Positions 34,461 through 42,666 of a DNA stretch of 64,000 nucleotides are shown one piece after another. The number at the start of each line of letters is the position of its first letter. Position 1 is the first letter of the stretch. The notes beneath the pieces were generated by a model. It had not been told where the DNA came from. It saw nothing but the letters and a program-made list of their open reading frames with translations, and searched no databases. The position numbers and the translations under genes were made by a program. The stretch lies in the NCBI GenBank assembly GCA_963782885.1, contig CAWALL010000006.1, positions 207,692 to 271,691 of the forward strand. The letters run 5' to 3'. The DNA comes from DATAOG01 sp963782885. Lineage in GTDB: Bacteria > Pseudomonadota > Alphaproteobacteria > Geminicoccales > Geminicoccaceae.

Positions 34461-35003
34461 ATGCGCAAGCTTCTGATCATGTCGGCCGCGCTCGCGGCCG
34501 GTGCGTTGTCGCTGCCGGCCATGGCAGCTCAGCAGTCCGAGCAGACCTCGACCAGCCAGCAGTCGGCGGCCAACCAGGGGAACGAAGTCACCGGCACCGT
34601 GACCGAGGTCAGCAAGGACAAGCAGCAGATCACCGTCAACGGCCAGAAGTTCCGGATGGAGATGGGCGGCGGCGCGGCGATGATGCCGAACGTCGGCGAC
34701 CGGATCACGCTCTACTACCAGGAGCGCGACGGCCAGAAGACCGTCACCCGGATCGGGCAGGCGCAGAAGGAAGCCAGCGCTCAGACCGGCCAGCAGTCGG
34801 CGGCCAACGAGGATAACAAGGTCACCGGGACCGTGACCGAGGTCGATAAGGACAAGCAGCAGATCACGGTCGACGGCCAGAAGTTCCGGATGGAGATGGG
34901 CGGCGGCGCGGCGATGATGCCGCAGGTCGGCTCCAAGATCACCCTGTACTACGAGGAGAACAACGGTCAGAAGACCGTGACCCGGATCGGGCAGGCCAAG
35001 TAG
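34461..35003 (+). CDS. Secreted protein made of two near-identical ~78-residue modules
   Basis: 180 residues with a signal peptide (1-22). After a Gln/Ser-rich spacer come two modules, each opening with VTGTVTEV.KDKQQITV, then GQKFRMEMGGGAAMMP, ITLYY and GQKTVTRIGQA. The DNA repeats with a 234-base period and few changes, so the duplication is recent. The strand-rich pattern resembles small DUF1344/DUF5666-like barrels; I assign no function. GGAGGGAG lies about 9 bases upstream of ATG 34461. A perfect EcfG-type promoter precedes it and a hairpin follows. Confidence 0.75.
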   Translation: MRKLLIMSAALAAGALSLPAMAAQQSEQTSTSQQSAANQGNEVTGTVTEVSKDKQQITVNGQKFRMEMGGGAAMMPNVGDRITLYYQERDGQKTVTRIGQAQKEASAQTGQQSAANEDNKVTGTVTEVDKDKQQITVDGQKFRMEMGGGAAMMPQVGSKITLYYEENNGQKTVTRIGQAK

Positions 35004-35020
35004 CCGCTCAGTCCGCAGCC

Positions 35021-35045
35021 GGGAGCGGTCCGAGCGGCCGCTCCC
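35021..35045. terminator. Bidirectional hairpin terminator
   Basis: GGGAGCGG at 35021-35028 pairs with CCGCTCCC at 35038-35045 over a 9-base loop. It lies 18 bases after the stop of the two-module protein and 12 bases before the stop of the convergent antiporter operon. Confidence 0.65.
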
Positions 35046-35057
35046 AAAGCTGTGGGG

Positions 35058-36776
35058 TCAGCCGGCGGGCGGCGACCCGGGCGCCACCGATAGCGCGACC
35101 ACCAGATAGCCCGCCAGCATGATCAGCACCCAGAACACCATGTTGCCGGCGCTGACCGAGCGGGCGAGCGCGCCCGCCGGGCCGTGATGGCGGTAGATCT
35201 GGTCGACCACCCGGCGAAAGCTCCGCAGGACGACGTTGCGCGCCTTATGGTCGAGCGGGCCGAAGGTCCGGATGCAGGCGCGGGTCAGCGCCGGCAGGCC
35301 CTTGCGGTAGACGACATCGAAATCGACGTTCACCGAGGGCAGTTCGGGCGGATAGATCCCGGTCCGCATCAGGACCGCGAATGCGAGCATCGCGAACAGC
35401 AGCAGCTGATACTGGCTGATCACGTGCGCCGCCGTGTACGGCTGGAAGTCGACCGGATAGGGCAGGAGCGCGTAGAGCGGCGCCGGCCAGACGCCGAGGC
35501 CGATGCAGAAGGCTGACGCGATCGCCATCGCCGCCAGCATGTTCCAGGGCGCCTCCTTGACCCGGATGCCGCTGTCGTGGGCGAAGAACGAGAAGAACGG
35601 CACCTTGATCCCCGAGTGGTCGAGGACGCCCGCCGACGCGAACAGCAGGATCAGCCAGGCGACCAGATGGCCCTGCTCGGCAGTCGCGGCCAGGATCAGC
35701 GACTTGGAGACGAAGCCCGAGAACAGCGGAAAGGCCGAGATCGAGGCCGAGCCCACGATGCAGAAGCCCGCGGTCCAGGGCATGCTCTTGTAGAGCCCGC
35801 CGAGTTCGGACGCCTTGACCGTGCCGGTCCGGAACAGGACCGCCCCCATCGCCATGAACAAAAGGGCCTTGTAGAGGATGTGGCAGAAGGCATGCGCCAC
35901 GGTGCCGTCGATTGCGAGCTCGGTCCCGACCCCGATGCCCGCGACCATGAAGCCCAGCTGGTTGTTCAGGCTGTAGGCGAGCACGCGCCGCAGATCGTTT
36001 TCCAGGACGGCGTAAAAAATCGGAAACGCGGTCATCGCGCAGCCGATCCAAAGCAGGATCTCGGTGCCGGCAAAGCCGCGCGCGAGCACGTAGACCGCGA
36101 GCTTGGTCGTGAACGCGCTGAGCCAGACCGTGCCGCCGACGGTCGCCTCCGGGTAAGCGTCCTGCAGCCAGTTGTGGAGCAGCGGAAACGCGCATTTGAT
36201 GCCGAAGGCGAGGAAGATCAATGTGTTGCCGAGGCTGCCGTCGAGGCCGAGCGTGCCGAACGCGACCGAGCCGGTCTCGAAGCCATGGAACAGCGTGCCG
36301 GCGAGCAGCAGCACGCCCGAGCCCACCTGGATGATCAGATAGCGCATGCCGGCGCGGTAGGCGCGCTCGGTGCGGCGCGCCCAGATCAGGAACACGGACG
36401 CGATCGCGGTCAGCTCCCAGAACACGAACAGCGTCAACAGATCGCCCGCGTAGACCGCGCCGATGGCGCTGCCGGCATAGACGAGCGCTGCCACCTGCTG
36501 GACCAGGTCTTGGTCCCTGAGCCCGTAGAGCGCGCTGATCGCGGCCGCGAGGAAGAAGATGATGCCGAAGACGTTGGCCAGCCGGTCGACCCGGACCAGC
36601 TCGAGCTGGTAGTCGAGGAACGCCAGGTGGCCATGGCCGCCCGGCGCCAGCAGTGTCAGGCTCGCGAGCCCGATCAGCGGCAGCGCCAGCACGTAGAGGC
36701 TGCGCAGCCGGCCCGGCAGCAGCGGCACGAGGAGGGCGCCCGCGATCAGGATCAGGCCGGGGCTGAAGCTAATCAT
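35058..36776 (-). CDS. Antiporter-like subunit of Mrp complex (NuoM/MrpD-type), last gene
   Basis: 572 residues with 14 or more predicted membrane helices. The proton-channel signatures are FPLLHNWLQDAYPEATVGGTVWLSAFTTKLAVYVLARG, given here in parts around residues 210-250, and LENDLRRVLAYSLNNQLGFM. The family is the proton-pumping subunit type of complex I and Mrp antiporters. It is the third such subunit in the operon, and its start ATG 36776 overlaps the small gene before it by 8 bases. A hydrophilic C-terminal region (~480-545) is longer than in MrpD. Confidence 0.85.
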   Translation of the reverse strand: MISFSPGLILIAGALLVPLLPGRLRSLYVLALPLIGLASLTLLAPGGHGHLAFLDYQLELVRVDRLANVFGIIFFLAAAISALYGLRDQDLVQQVAALVYAGSAIGAVYAGDLLTLFVFWELTAIASVFLIWARRTERAYRAGMRYLIIQVGSGVLLLAGTLFHGFETGSVAFGTLGLDGSLGNTLIFLAFGIKCAFPLLHNWLQDAYPEATVGGTVWLSAFTTKLAVYVLARGFAGTEILLWIGCAMTAFPIFYAVLENDLRRVLAYSLNNQLGFMVAGIGVGTELAIDGTVAHAFCHILYKALLFMAMGAVLFRTGTVKASELGGLYKSMPWTAGFCIVGSASISAFPLFSGFVSKSLILAATAEQGHLVAWLILLFASAGVLDHSGIKVPFFSFFAHDSGIRVKEAPWNMLAAMAIASAFCIGLGVWPAPLYALLPYPVDFQPYTAAHVISQYQLLLFAMLAFAVLMRTGIYPPELPSVNVDFDVVYRKGLPALTRACIRTFGPLDHKARNVVLRSFRRVVDQIYRHHGPAGALARSVSAGNMVFWVLIMLAGYLVVALSVAPGSPPAG

Positions 36777-37038
36777 CGGACCGGTAGTAGTAGTCTTCCG
36801 GCCGCATCAGCAGCCAGCGCAGCGCCTTTGCGGTCAGGATCAGGCCGACGTAGACCACGAAGCCGAACAGCGCGTAGAAGCCGAACAGGTCGTCGATCGC
36901 GAACTCGGTGTGCTTGTGATAGAGCGCGTCGGCGAAGAACAGCAGCACGCAGAGCGCGCCCAGCGCCCAGACGATCTTCGTGACGTTGCTCGGATCGTCG
37001 AGCCAGTAACGGCGCTCGCCGGCCGGGCGCCCGGTCAT
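36769..37038 (-). CDS. Small two-helix membrane protein of the Mrp cluster
   Basis: 89 residues with two predicted membrane helices (IVWALGALCVLLFFADALY and a later FGFVVYVGLILTAKALRWL) and an acidic/tyrosine tail RPEDYYYRSDD. ATG 37038 overlaps the preceding stop as ATGA, and its own stop overlaps the next gene. Its fixed place between two antiporter-like subunits implies a structural subunit. Family of unknown function. Confidence 0.75.
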   Translation of the reverse strand: MTGRPAGERRYWLDDPSNVTKIVWALGALCVLLFFADALYHKHTEFAIDDLFGFYALFGFVVYVGLILTAKALRWLLMRPEDYYYRSDD

Positions 37039-38522
37039 TGCACGCTCATGGGGCTCACCACCCCGATCGGCTGGAGGAAGGCGTAGAGGCGGTCGGCGTA
37101 GAAAAATAACACAATACCGCCGAGCGCGGTCAGGCAGAGCGGCACCAGGCAGAGCAGCGGCGCCTCGTCGATCTGCCAGCCCTCGGCGGGGCCCGACACG
37201 CCGGGCGGCGGCAGAAAGGCGCGGACCGCGACCGGCACCAGATAGGCGATGTTGAGCAGCGAGGAGATCATCAGCACCGCCACCAGCACCGGCTGATGGC
37301 CCTGCGCGGCGCCCAGCGCCAGCTCCCACTTGCTCCACAAGCCGCCCATCGGCGGCAGGCCGATGATGCTGAGCGAGGCGAGGAAGAACGCGGCGAAGGT
37401 CACCGGCATCCGGCGCCCGAGGCCGCCCATCTCGCTGATCTCGGTCTTGTGGCTCGCGACCAGGATCGCACCGGCGCAGAAGAACAGCGTGATCTTGCCG
37501 AACGCGTGCATGGCGATGTGCATGGCGCCGCCGATCACGCCGGTGGCGCTCGCCAGCATCGCGCCGAGCACGATGTAGGACAGCTGGCTCACGGTCGAGT
37601 AGGCGAGCCGGCGCTTGAGGTCGTCCTGGGCCATCGCGACCAGGGAGGCGATGACGATGGTCGCCGCAGCGACATAGGCGAGCCAGAGGCTGGCGTCGGC
37701 CCGGGTGAGCAGATCGAGGCCGAACACGTAGACCACGACCTTGAGGACCGCGAACACGCCGGCCTTGACCACCGCGACCGCATGCAGGAGCGCGCTGACC
37801 GGGGTCGGGGCGACCATCGCCGCCGGCAGCCAGCGATGGAACGGCATCACCGCCGCCTTGCCGATCCCGAACAGATAGAGCGCCATCAGGATCGCGACCG
37901 GGCCGTCCGAGACCTTGCCGGCGAGGATGCCGCCCTGGGCGAAGTCGAGGCTGCCGGCGATCACCCAGGTCCAGCCGATCGCGAACAGCAGCGGCCCGAC
38001 CGAGGTGCCGAGCAGGATGCCGAGGTAGACCCGCCCGGCGCGCCTGGCCTCGTCGGTGCCGGCATGGGTCACCAGCGGATAGGTGCTGATCGTCAGCACC
38101 TCGTAGAACACCAGCAGCGTCAGAAGATTGCCGGCGAAGGCGACGCCCATCGTGGCGGCCAGGGACAGCGCGAAGAAGACGTAAAAGCGGGTCTGGTTGG
38201 CCTCGTGGTGGCCGCGCATGTAGCCGATCGAATAGACCGAGGTCAGGATCCAGAGCAGGCTCGCGACCAGCGCGAAGGTCATCCCCAGCGGCTCGGCGAC
38301 GAGACGCAGGCTTAGGCCCGGGAACATCTCGACCAGCGGGGCCTCGGGCCGCCCGCCCGCGACCACCTCGGGCAGCACGGCCAGCACCAGCGCGAACAGG
38401 CTGGCCGCGGTCGCGAGCGTGATCGCCTCGCGCAGATTGGGCCAGCCGCCGGCGAGCCCGATCAAGAGCGCGCCGAGCGTCGGCGCGCCGAGCGCCAGCA
38501 GCATCGCAGCGCCGGCGCTCAT
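37035..38522 (-). CDS. Antiporter-like subunit of Mrp complex (NuoL/MrpA-type)
   Basis: 495 residues with about 14 helices. MPFHRWLPAAMVAPTPVSALLHAVAVVKAGV (residues ~215-245) is the NuoL/MrpA-type channel signature, and AQDDLKRRLAYSTVSQLSYI follows. It therefore corresponds to the N-terminal antiporter half of MrpA, whose C-terminal half is a separate gene (40782-41354) in this operon. ATG 38522 overlaps the previous stop by 4 bases. Confidence 0.85.
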   Translation of the reverse strand: MSAGAAMLLALGAPTLGALLIGLAGGWPNLREAITLATAASLFALVLAVLPEVVAGGRPEAPLVEMFPGLSLRLVAEPLGMTFALVASLLWILTSVYSIGYMRGHHEANQTRFYVFFALSLAATMGVAFAGNLLTLLVFYEVLTISTYPLVTHAGTDEARRAGRVYLGILLGTSVGPLLFAIGWTWVIAGSLDFAQGGILAGKVSDGPVAILMALYLFGIGKAAVMPFHRWLPAAMVAPTPVSALLHAVAVVKAGVFAVLKVVVYVFGLDLLTRADASLWLAYVAAATIVIASLVAMAQDDLKRRLAYSTVSQLSYIVLGAMLASATGVIGGAMHIAMHAFGKITLFFCAGAILVASHKTEISEMGGLGRRMPVTFAAFFLASLSIIGLPPMGGLWSKWELALGAAQGHQPVLVAVLMISSLLNIAYLVPVAVRAFLPPPGVSGPAEGWQIDEAPLLCLVPLCLTALGGIVLFFYADRLYAFLQPIGVVSPMSVQ

Positions 38523-39997
38523 TGCGCCGCCCCGATCAGCGCCCGGGCGGCGGCGAGTGCCAGGCCCATGGTCCAGCTCGAGTTGACGCCGAACACGATG
38601 CAGGCGCCGGCCAGGAACACGAGTGGCGCCAGCATCGCGAGCGGCGCCTCGGCGACCGCCTCGCGGCCTTCCGGCGCCGGCGCGAAATAGGCGGCCTCGA
38701 TGATCCGCCAGCTGTAGATGATCGCGAGCAGGCCGCTCGCCAGGACCACGAGCGCCACCGGCCAGGCGCCCATCTCGAGCGCCGCCCGGATCAGATACCA
38801 CTTGGTCACGAAGCCGACCGTCAGCGGCACGCCGATCAGGCTCATCGCGCCGACCACGACCGCGGCCATGGTCACCGGCATGCTGCGGCCGAGGCCGGCG
38901 AGGTCCCGGACCGAGACCGCGCCCGAGCGCGAGAAGGCGCAGCCCATCGCCATGAACAGGGCCGCCTTCATCAGCGCGTGGTTGAAGATGTGGATGATGC
39001 CGGCGGCGAGCCCGACCACGCTGCCCATGCCGAGACCCAGCACCATGTAGCCGATCTGGGAGAGGCTGGAATAGGCGAGCATGCGCTTGACGTTGGTCTC
39101 GAAGATCGCGACCAGCGCGGCGGCGATCATCGACAGCATGCCGAGCCCCATCAAGGCCCCCTGGAGCGCGACGTCGGGCAGGATCAGGCCGCCGAAGATG
39201 GTGTAGAGGATCCGGATCATCACGTAGACCGAGACCTTGGTCGCGGTCGCCGCCTGGAACACCGTGACCACCGTCGGCGCGTAGGCGTAGGCGTTGGGCA
39301 GCCAGAGGTGGAGCGGGAACAGCGCGAGCTTGAGGCTGATCCCGACCAGAAGGAACGCGAGCGCCGCCTGGATCACCCGAAGGTGGAGCAAGGGCGGCAG
39401 GCGCGCGGCGAGATCGGCCATGTTGAGCGTGCCGGTCATCATATAGAGCAGGCCGATCCCGATCACGTAGAACGTGGCGCCGATCGTGCCCATGATCAGG
39501 TAGCGGAAGGCGGCGGTCAGCGCCCGCCGGTCGCGGCCGAGGCTGATCAGCACATACGACGACAGCGAGGAGATCTCGAGGAACACGAAGAGGTTGAAGG
39601 CATCGCCGGTGATCGCGATCCCGAGCAGCCCGGTCAGGCTCAACAGGTACATCACATAGAACAGGTAGATCCGCTCACGCGGCAGCTCGCGCTCGACGCT
39701 GACCCGGGCGAACGGCATGACCACCGCGCCGATACCGGAGACGATCACCAGCACGAAGGCGCCGAGCAGATCGATCCGGTACTCGATGCCGTAAGGCGGC
39801 GCCCAGTCGCCGATCGCGTAGCTGATCGGGCCGTGAAGGTCGACCTGGACCAAGAGCGTCAGCGCGATCGCGAACGCGATCCAGGTGACCAGCGCCGCCA
39901 GCGCCCAGGCCGCCCGGCCGTTGCGGAGCACGATGCAGGCCGGCGCCGCCATCAGGGGGATGACCACCTGAAGTGCGGGCAGGTTGGCGAGAATCAC
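38519..39997 (-). CDS. mnhD: Mrp-type antiporter subunit D
   Basis: 492 residues with about 14 helices. FLEISSLSSYVLISLG, ALFPLHLWLPNAYAYAP and FETNVKRMLAYSSLSQIGYMVLG are standard for MrpD/MnhD. It is placed immediately after MnhC, as in canonical operons. The start is GTG 39997, overlapping the mnhC stop as GTGA; the N-terminus then begins ILANLPALQVVIPL, a first helix. Confidence 0.88.
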   Translation of the reverse strand: MILANLPALQVVIPLMAAPACIVLRNGRAAWALAALVTWIAFAIALTLLVQVDLHGPISYAIGDWAPPYGIEYRIDLLGAFVLVIVSGIGAVVMPFARVSVERELPRERIYLFYVMYLLSLTGLLGIAITGDAFNLFVFLEISSLSSYVLISLGRDRRALTAAFRYLIMGTIGATFYVIGIGLLYMMTGTLNMADLAARLPPLLHLRVIQAALAFLLVGISLKLALFPLHLWLPNAYAYAPTVVTVFQAATATKVSVYVMIRILYTIFGGLILPDVALQGALMGLGMLSMIAAALVAIFETNVKRMLAYSSLSQIGYMVLGLGMGSVVGLAAGIIHIFNHALMKAALFMAMGCAFSRSGAVSVRDLAGLGRSMPVTMAAVVVGAMSLIGVPLTVGFVTKWYLIRAALEMGAWPVALVVLASGLLAIIYSWRIIEAAYFAPAPEGREAVAEAPLAMLAPLVFLAGACIVFGVNSSWTMGLALAAARALIGAAQ

Positions 39998-40350
39998 GGC
40001 AGATCGCCCTCGATCCGGGCGATCTCGTCCTCCTCGATCGTGCCGTACGCCTCGCGGATGCGGACGACCAGCGCGAGGCCCAGCGCCATGGTCGCGACGC
40101 CGACCACGATCGCCGTCAGAATCAGCACGTGCGGGATCGGGTTGGTGTAGACGGTAAAGTGCGGGTCCAGGATCGGCGCCGTGCCGCCGTCGACCTTGCT
40201 CATCGAGATGTACAAAAGAAACACCGACACCTGGAACACGTTGAGCCCGAAGATCTTCTTGACCAGATTGCCCTGGGCGATGACGACATAGAAGCCGATC
40301 ATCATCAGGACCACGACGATCCAATAGTTGAAGATCCCGGGAAACGACAT
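39994..40350 (-). CDS. mnhC: Mrp-type antiporter subunit C (NuoK-like)
   Basis: 118 residues with three predicted helices. The GLNVFQVSVFLLYISM and HVLILTAIVVGVATMALGLAL segments are the NuoK/MrpC pattern, with the glutamine/serine-rich helix turn that replaces NuoK glutamates in some members. It starts 3 bases after the mnhB stop. Confidence 0.87.
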   Translation of the reverse strand: MSFPGIFNYWIVVVLMMIGFYVVIAQGNLVKKIFGLNVFQVSVFLLYISMSKVDGGTAPILDPHFTVYTNPIPHVLILTAIVVGVATMALGLALVVRIREAYGTIEEDEIARIEGDLP

Positions 40351-40353
40351 CGG

Positions 40354-40785
40354 TCAGTCGTCGTCGGCCGGGCCGTCCTGGCCGGCGTAGATGAAGAAGA
40401 TGGTGATCATCGCCGAGGCGACCGTGGTGCCGACGCCGAACTCGATCAGGCCGATGCCGAGCTCCTGACCGTGGACCGGGTCGTGCGCGAGCACGCCGTA
40501 ATCGAGATAATGGCCGCCGAACAAGAGGCCCGCGATCCCGACGCCGGCGTAGATCAGCACCCCGGCCGCGAGCGTCACCCGGATCACGCCGGCGGGCGCC
40601 ACCCGGCGCGCGGTGCCGACCCCGAACAGGAGCGCGTAGAGGATGAAGCCGGCGGCGAATATGACCCCCGCCTGGAAGCCGCCGCCCGGGCCGAAATCGC
40701 CGTGGAACTGGACGTAGAGCGCGAACAGGAGGATCGCCGGCATCAGGAACTTGGCGCCGACCCGCAGGATCGCGTTCCGCCTCAC
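40354..40785 (-). CDS. mnhB: Mrp-type antiporter subunit B
   Basis: 143 residues with four helices. FALYVQFHGDFGPGGGFQAG is the MnhB signature (residues ~20-39); ELGIGLIEFGVGTTVASAM closes it. The start is GTG 40785, overlapping the upstream stop as GTGA. The hydrophilic C-terminal tail ends in four acidic residues. Confidence 0.9.
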   Translation of the reverse strand: MRRNAILRVGAKFLMPAILLFALYVQFHGDFGPGGGFQAGVIFAAGFILYALLFGVGTARRVAPAGVIRVTLAAGVLIYAGVGIAGLLFGGHYLDYGVLAHDPVHGQELGIGLIEFGVGTTVASAMITIFFIYAGQDGPADDD

Positions 40786-41354
40786 AGCGCGGCCTCCCGC
40801 TCGCGCCGCGCGCGCTCGGCTGCCGGCCGCCGCCGCCGCCGGCCGCTCCGGCCGAGCAGCACGAGCACGCCGCTCGCGGCCGTGAAGATCACCGTGGTCT
40901 CGCCGAGCGTGTCGTAGCCGCGGTAGCTCGCCAGCACCGCGGTCACGACGTTCGGCACCCCGGTCGCGCGCTCGGAATCCCGGAGGTAGACCGGGGCCAC
41001 GTGCTGGTTGATCGGCGCGTCCGGATCGCCGTAGTCCGGCATGTCGAAGGTGCTGGTGATCAGCACCGCCCCGGTCACCAGGACCACCAGCAGCGGTCCG
41101 AGCGTGCTCCGGTCCGACAGCTTCTCGGCCTGCACCCGGGTCAGCGCGAGCGTCGCGAGCCCGAGCACGGTCGCGATGCCGGCCCCGACCGCCGCCTCGG
41201 TGAAGGCGACGTCGACCGCGTCCCACAGCACATAGAGCAGCGCCCCGGTCAGGCTGAAGATGCCCGACAGCATGACCACCGCGAACAGGTTGCGGACGAA
41301 CACGATCGCCAGCGCGGTCGCGACCAGGAACGACAAGAGGACGATGTCGATCAC
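40782..41354 (-). CDS. DUF4040/MbhD-MbhE-like subunit (MrpA C-terminal half)
   Basis: 190 residues with about five helices. The N-terminal AVVMLSGIFSLTGALLYVLWDAVDVAFTEAAVG region, cited by its ends, matches the MbhD/DUF4040 part of MrpA, and the C-terminal half carries the MbhE-like YRGYDTLGETTVIFTAASG. In canonical Mrp operons both are fused to the C-terminus of MrpA; here they stand alone. An Arg-rich tail follows. ATG 41354 overlaps mnhG by 4 bases. Confidence 0.85.
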   Translation of the reverse strand: MIDIVLLSFLVATALAIVFVRNLFAVVMLSGIFSLTGALLYVLWDAVDVAFTEAAVGAGIATVLGLATLALTRVQAEKLSDRSTLGPLLVVLVTGAVLITSTFDMPDYGDPDAPINQHVAPVYLRDSERATGVPNVVTAVLASYRGYDTLGETTVIFTAASGVLVLLGRSGRRRRRPAAERARREREAAL

Positions 41355-41692
41355 GCCTTCGATGGGTCGTCTCCGCTCGCTTGCCGCTCGCGCGCCAGCG
41401 GCCGGATGCCGCCATGCAGGCAGGCGCGCGCCAGCGCGTGGGTGGTGATCGGGCTCGTGACCAGGACGAACGCCATGACAAGGACGAGCTTCACGGTGAT
41501 CATCGTGAAGCCCGCCTGGATCATGAGCCCGAGCAGGATCAGGCCGAGGCCCAGCGTGTCGATCATGCCGGCGCCATGCATGCGGGCGAACACGTCGGGC
41601 AGGCGGAGCATGCCGAGGCCGCCGATCAGCGCGGCGAGACCGCCCCCGAGCAGGCAGATCCAGCTGACGACGTCGAGCGCGAGCGCGATCAC
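41351..41692 (-). CDS. mnhG: Mrp-type antiporter subunit G
   Basis: 113 residues with three helices. GGLGMLRLPDVFARMHG and LVTSPITTHALARACLHGG are the MnhG signatures. GTG 41692 overlaps the mnhF stop as GTGA, and the stop overlaps the next gene. The last 15 residues are polar. Confidence 0.9.
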   Translation of the reverse strand: MIALALDVVSWICLLGGGLAALIGGLGMLRLPDVFARMHGAGMIDTLGLGLILLGLMIQAGFTMITVKLVLVMAFVLVTSPITTHALARACLHGGIRPLARERQASGDDPSKA

Positions 41693-41976
41693 AGGTCCTC
41701 CCAGTCCTGGCCCTCGAGGGGCGCGCCGAGGTGCTCGAGGGCGACGTACTTGGTCACCGCGATCGTGCCGATGAAGTTGATCAGCGCGTACACCAGCGCG
41801 ATGTCGAGGAACTCCGGCCGGCCCATCAGGAAACCCAGCACCGCGATCAGCGCGACCGTCAGGCTGCCGAACGCGTTGACCGCGAGGATCCGGTCGTAGA
41901 CCGTCGGTCCGAGGATCGCACGCACCAGCGCCATGGCCATGACCACGAGCAGGGCAGCGCTCGCCGCGGCGAACAT
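41689..41976 (-). CDS. mnhF: Mrp-type antiporter subunit F
   Basis: 95 residues with three helices. VRAILGPTVYDRILAVNAFG and LDIALVYALINFIGTIAVTKY are the MnhF/MrpF signatures. ATG 41976 starts one base after the mnhE stop, and its end overlaps mnhG by 4 bases. Confidence 0.9.
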   Translation of the reverse strand: MFAAASAALLVVMAMALVRAILGPTVYDRILAVNAFGSLTVALIAVLGFLMGRPEFLDIALVYALINFIGTIAVTKYVALEHLGAPLEGQDWEDL

Positions 41977-41977
41977 T

Positions 41978-42451
41978 CTAGCCCTCGACCCGGCAGACCC
42001 GCCGGTCCATCTCGCCGGTCCCGAGGCCCTCGGCGGCGCCCGCGGTGAGCGCATGGATGGTCAGGAGGTCGTCCTCGATCGCGATCGTCACCGTGCCCGG
42101 GGTCAGCGTGATCGAGTTGGCGTAGATCACCCGGCCGAGCTCGCTCCTCTGCGACGCGCTCACGTTGAACACGGTCGGCTCGATCCCGCCGGGCAGGCGG
42201 AGGATCGCCTTGGCGACGTCGATGTTGGCGAGCACGATCTCCTTGATCAGCCAGGGCCAGTACAGCGAGCCGCGCCAGGACAGATGGATCGGATGGCCCT
42301 CGTGATCGAGCACGTCCATCCGATGGACGATCGCGACCACCACGAGCACCGAGACCAGCCCCAGGACCAACAACGACGGCTCGGCAAAGTGCCCCGAAAG
42401 CAGCAGCCACAGGACGGAGAGCGCCAAGGTCAGACTGATTGCGTGCAGCAC
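41978..42451 (-). CDS. mnhE: Mrp-type antiporter subunit E, first gene of operon
   Basis: 157 residues. SLTLALSVLWLLLSGHF at the N-terminus, WLIKEIVLANIDVAKAIL and YANSITLTPGTVTI in the middle are the MnhE signatures. GTG 42451 is inferred as the start because the first helix then begins normally and the length matches the family; the frame is open further upstream through Arg/Ser-rich sequence that is unlikely to be coding. It leads a ten-gene leftward operon (E-F-G-DUF4040-B-C-D-NuoL-like-small-NuoM-like), which exchanges monovalent cations for protons across the inner membrane. Confidence 0.85.
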   Translation of the reverse strand: MLHAISLTLALSVLWLLLSGHFAEPSLLVLGLVSVLVVVAIVHRMDVLDHEGHPIHLSWRGSLYWPWLIKEIVLANIDVAKAILRLPGGIEPTVFNVSASQRSELGRVIYANSITLTPGTVTIAIEDDLLTIHALTAGAAEGLGTGEMDRRVCRVEG

Positions 42452-42666
42452 CCTGCATTTCCGAGCCGAGCGGCGGTTCGATCGGCGCTCAGATGAACGA
42501 GAAGTCCCCCTCACGGAGACCGAATCTACTAGCAAGCCTGGTCAGAAGCCGCCAGCCCCTATTGCGCGGGCCCGCCGGCGGCGCCCGCGATCGGCCGCGG
42601 TCCGGCTTGCCGCCGCCGCGCGCCCGGCCGCATAGTCGGGGCGCGAACTGGAAGCAGGAGGAGGCG

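Noticed and set aside
30473..34522. A single open frame of about 1349 codons covering the whole molybdenum enzyme locus
   Set aside because: It is the paoC frame extended by chance through paoB and paoA. Those two genes, in other frames, have clear domain motifs, ATGA overlap and correct sizes.
35058..42451. Antiporter operon considered as complex I, membrane hydrogenase or DAB-type carbon pump
   Set aside because: No NiFe, quinone-module or DUF2309 gene accompanies it. The E, F, G and B subunits are specific to Mrp-type systems.
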